Source: Caldilineaceae bacterium (GTDB lineage Bacteria; Chloroflexota; Anaerolineae; Caldilineales; Caldilineaceae). Taken from it: DNA of 8,339 bases. A model generated the notes under the pieces. The model was not told the origin of the DNA, ran no database searches, and saw only the letters and a list, made by a program, of their open reading frames with translations. This document shows positions 6,574 through 8,339 of this stretch, in pieces (within the stretch, counting starts at the first letter, position 1; each line of letters begins with the position of its first letter). The stretch lies in contig WGCB01000162.1 of NCBI GenBank assembly GCA_015494005.1, positions 1-8,339 on the forward strand, in the 5' to 3' direction. Both the position numbers and the translations under genes were made by a program.

Positions 6574-6614
6574 ATGTGCGGGCGCACGAGGGAAGGCGCC
6601 CGCACATTGTTTTT
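6574..6614 (+). terminator. Intrinsic terminator between convergent genes (probably bidirectional)
   Basis: A perfect 12-bp GC-rich stem (ATGTGCGGGCGC at 6574-6585 with GCGCCCGCACAT at 6596-6607) and 10-nt loop are followed by TGTTTTT. This ends yciH 78 nt after its stop. On the minus strand the same stem is preceded by an A-tract and followed by CCTTTATT. It can therefore also end the convergent surface-protein gene, which stops 77 nt away at 6684, though less canonically. Confidence 0.9.
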
Positions 6615-6622
6615 CCGGAGCA

Positions 6623-6646
6623 CTTCGGGGAGCGATCCATCCGAAG
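6623..6646. repeat. Small hairpin in the 3' region of the surface-protein gene
   Basis: CTTCGG (6623-6628) pairs with CCGAAG (6641-6646). Inside, GGA and TCC close a GCGA loop (6632-6635), a GNRA-type tetraloop when read on the plus strand. It lies between the minus-strand stop at 6684 and the terminator, with no U-tract. It may be a 3' UTR stabilising stem. Confidence 0.35.
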
Positions 6647-6683
6647 GTTCAAGCCATACTTGCGACGAAAGAGGTAGAACCTG

Positions 6684-8339
6684 CTACCGCACGACCATGG
6701 GAAGAAAGATGCGATGGGAGTCGGTCGGTCCTGGGATGGTGACTGTGCCGGCCGCCATGTCGCCGTTCGAATTGATCACTCGCACCTTGTAGGTGCCGGA
6801 TTTCGTCTCTGGAGGTAGGGTCACATGCAGTTCCTCATTGCTAATCAGTGTTACATCATCGATGGAAAGCTCTCCTTCCTCGTTCCAGATGGCGACCTTG
6901 GTCATGTCGGTGAAACCGCTGCCCTGCAGCGAAAGAACAAGGTATGGTTGGCCTGACTCGGGCAACAGTTCGATCTTTGTGATTTTCAGCTTGCCCTTGA
7001 ATTTACCCTGTTCAGCCGAGGTCGTAATTTGAAAGAGTTGAGCAGGCGCCGGGATTTCAGCAGAGCTATCTCCTATGGAAATCGCTTCGATTGCGTCCAT
7101 GCCCTGCGGTTGATTACTGGACCGCCGGGCTGTATTGTAGGCTTCGAGCTCCCAGAAGGAGTAATTGTTCATCCGAGGAGCACGCTCTGTCATATAGACT
7201 CCGATATACCGGGCTGTGCGAGTTCCCAGGTCGTAACGATACGATCCTGGTGCGTTGGTCGTGTACCAGTGGCCATAGAAACGTTGTCCGTCGTTGGATG
7301 TTCCGACAAAGTATCGGCCAGCATAGGCTGCTTCCCACCGGATGACTACTCGATCGAAGGTCTGGGGGCTGCCCAAGTCGACCCACCACCACTGGGGCTC
7401 CAAGGAGCTGCTGATGCGGGAGGACCAGCGAGTATCCCTACGGCCGTCGTTGCCTTTGGACGGTGCACGGGATGCGCTTTCGTGAGAGGTGGCGTACGCT
7501 GAACGTCCAAGAACGAGATTGCTGCTGCCGCCTCCACCGGCGCCGTTGTCCTGGATGCGGATGTCGTAGCGGGTGTCAGAACCGGAGGCGCTGCGGTTGT
7601 AGTGGCGGACCTTGACGAAGTAGGCGCCATTGCGAGGTGCGGTCCAGACGATGCGGGAGGCGTAGCCGCTGCCGCCATCGTCGTCCTCGACCAGGAGCGA
7701 GGAGCCGTTGGTGTCGTAGAGGTAGAGGTAGGTGTCGCTGTTCGGGCCCAGGTTGAGGGTTTCGATGGTGTAGCGATGGCCCTGGGTGGCGTTGAACTTG
7801 AGCCAGTCGAAGTCGCCAGCGACGTGGAAGTCGTGGGTTTGGGCGCTGCCGTCGGTGCTGATGGCCTTGGCCTGGGCTGGGCTGTTGTCAGGCTCGTAAC
7901 GGTCGCCCTGGCTGCCGCCTCCACCGCCGCCACCACTATCGCTCCGTTCCCAGTGGAACTGGGCCGTGGCGCCACCGCCATGTTCGTAAAACTCCACCCG
8001 GATACGATGGGTGCCGGAGCTGACGGAGCGGGTCTGGCGATACACCGTGGGGGGCTGGTCCCGCCAGGCATCGATGACCAGCGTGTCATCCAGCCAGACG
8101 CGGATGCCGTCGTCGGCTCGAGCGATGAAGGTGTAGTTGCCGCCATCGAAGTGGGCGCTCCCGGTCCAGCGCACGGAGAAGTTGTCGTTCCCCACGCCGT
8201 TGCCTGGACCCCCGCTTCCCCACTCATGGTTGATGGGCCAGTCCTCGCAGCGCACGAAACGGGGATTGCCGGTTAGGCTAATGTTCTCGAAGTACTCCGC
8301 CCGGTACTGGTCGGGGCAATTTCCGGGATCGTTGCCACC
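6684..8339 (-). CDS. Multidomain extracellular protein PA14-PPC-F5/8C-TIG (5' end outside window)
   Basis: 551 codons are visible up to the TAG at 6686-6684. The frame runs to the window edge, so residues are counted from there. A PA14 domain (about 11-131) starts at YRAEYFENISLTGNP and holds ARADDGIRVWLDDTLVIDAW. After seven glycines comes a bacterial pre-peptidase C-terminal (PPC) domain (about 146-263) with DRYEPDNSP, DFDWLKF and YLYLYD. After a second Gly linker comes an F5/8 type C/discoidin, CBM32-like domain (about 274-401), with DTRWSS, QWWWVDLG, FDRVVIRWE and YIGVYMTE. A TIG/IPT-like beta domain follows (about 436-536) with LSLQGSGFTD and GTYKVRVINSNGD. The protein ends HRIFLPMVVR. 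PA14 and F5/8C usually bind glycans, and PPC domains accompany secreted enzymes. Any catalytic domain and signal peptide would lie upstream, off the window. It is probably secreted or surface-bound. Internal GTG codons such as 8255 are not taken as starts because the PA14 fold begins before them. Confidence 0.93.
   Translation of the reverse strand, partial: GGNDPGNCPDQYRAEYFENISLTGNPRFVRCEDWPINHEWGSGGPGNGVGNDNFSVRWTGSAHFDGGNYTFIARADDGIRVWLDDTLVIDAWRDQPPTVYRQTRSVSSGTHRIRVEFYEHGGGATAQFHWERSDSGGGGGGGSQGDRYEPDNSPAQAKAISTDGSAQTHDFHVAGDFDWLKFNATQGHRYTIETLNLGPNSDTYLYLYDTNGSSLLVEDDDGGSGYASRIVWTAPRNGAYFVKVRHYNRSASGSDTRYDIRIQDNGAGGGGSSNLVLGRSAYATSHESASRAPSKGNDGRRDTRWSSRISSSLEPQWWWVDLGSPQTFDRVVIRWEAAYAGRYFVGTSNDGQRFYGHWYTTNAPGSYRYDLGTRTARYIGVYMTERAPRMNNYSFWELEAYNTARRSSNQPQGMDAIEAISIGDSSAEIPAPAQLFQITTSAEQGKFKGKLKITKIELLPESGQPYLVLSLQGSGFTDMTKVAIWNEEGELSIDDVTLISNEELHVTLPPETKSGTYKVRVINSNGDMAAGTVTIPGPTDSHRIFLPMVVR

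Larger units (their letters stand above)
6108..6657. repeat. 12-bp direct repeats flanking yciH
   Basis: GGTTCAAGCCAT occurs exactly at 6108-6119 (at the predicted transcription start of yciH) and at 6646-6657 (beyond its terminator). The bases on either side differ, so the match is exactly 12 bp. A chance 12-mer repeat in a window this size is quite possible, so this is recorded only because the copies bracket one whole transcription unit. Confidence 0.4.
6496..6683. other. Convergent intergenic region
   Basis: This is 188 bp between two converging stop codons. It holds the right arm of the yciH stop-codon repeat, the 14-bp tandem repeats, the terminator, a GNRA-capped hairpin and a 12-bp sequence GGTTCAAGCCAT (6646-6657) that also occurs upstream of yciH (6108-6119). 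I see no coding sequence in it. Confidence 0.8.

Noticed and set aside
7346..8227. 293-codon Ser/Thr/Pro-rich minus-strand frame
   Set aside because: It is a shadow of the PA14-PPC-F5/8C gene in another frame. The mucin-like look is a codon artefact.
1..8339. CRISPR array, tRNA, rRNA, insertion sequence or prophage genes
   Set aside because: There are no regularly spaced long repeats, no cloverleaf, no transposase or integrase domain and no phage structural genes. The GGTTCAA words are isolated and lack a tRNA body.

Overview
The window reads as a GC-rich bacterial chromosome segment with five protein genes plus a truncated sixth. No phage, transposase, tRNA, rRNA or CRISPR signal was seen. 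My best guess for the source is a Chloroflexota bacterium (Caldilinea/Litorilinea-like). The basis is the very high GC, a SUI1/YciH homologue, and a secreted multidomain protein ending in a short ...FLPMVVR-type tail that I recall from many secreted Chloroflexota proteins. This is an inference from memory, not a search result.

Layout. Positions 1-5579 hold a four-gene operon on the minus strand. In transcription order it encodes an AMP-forming acyl-CoA ligase-like enzyme (5579-3876), a GPH/MelB-type MFS transporter (3900-2422), a LolD/MacB-type ABC ATPase (2371-1556), and an FtsX/MacB-type ABC permease (1556-1, C-terminal end outside the window). The first pair overlaps by 25 nt. The second pair is separated by 50 nt. 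The last pair shares a TGATG stop/start. This indicates co-transcription and probable translational coupling.

Upstream of the ligase is a 559-bp divergent intergenic region (5580-6138). It carries a hairpin-rich leader, a candidate minus-strand -10 (5929-5934) with a pair of identical 12-bp repeats 22 bp apart over and behind its -35 position, and a good extended -10 promoter facing right.

That rightward promoter drives a single small gene, a bacterial SUI1/eIF1-like protein (yciH, 6139-6495). It is followed by 14-bp tandem repeats and a strong 12-bp-stem terminator at 6574-6614. This terminator lies midway between yciH and a convergent minus-strand gene (6684-8339, 5' end outside the window) and probably serves both.

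The convergent gene encodes the C-terminal part of a large extracellular protein with the order PA14, PPC, F5/8 type C (discoidin/CBM32-like), TIG/IPT-like and C-terminal tail, joined by glycine linkers. Its 3' half is clearly less GC-rich than the transporter operon.

Functionally, the ligase would activate a carboxylic acid as acyl-AMP and then usually as a thioester. The MFS protein would move a solute by cation coupling, and the ATPase-permease pair would form a mechanotransmission-type ABC complex. Their joint job is not determined by the sequence. A lipid or acyl-compound handling role is a reasonable hypothesis and is given below as inference.
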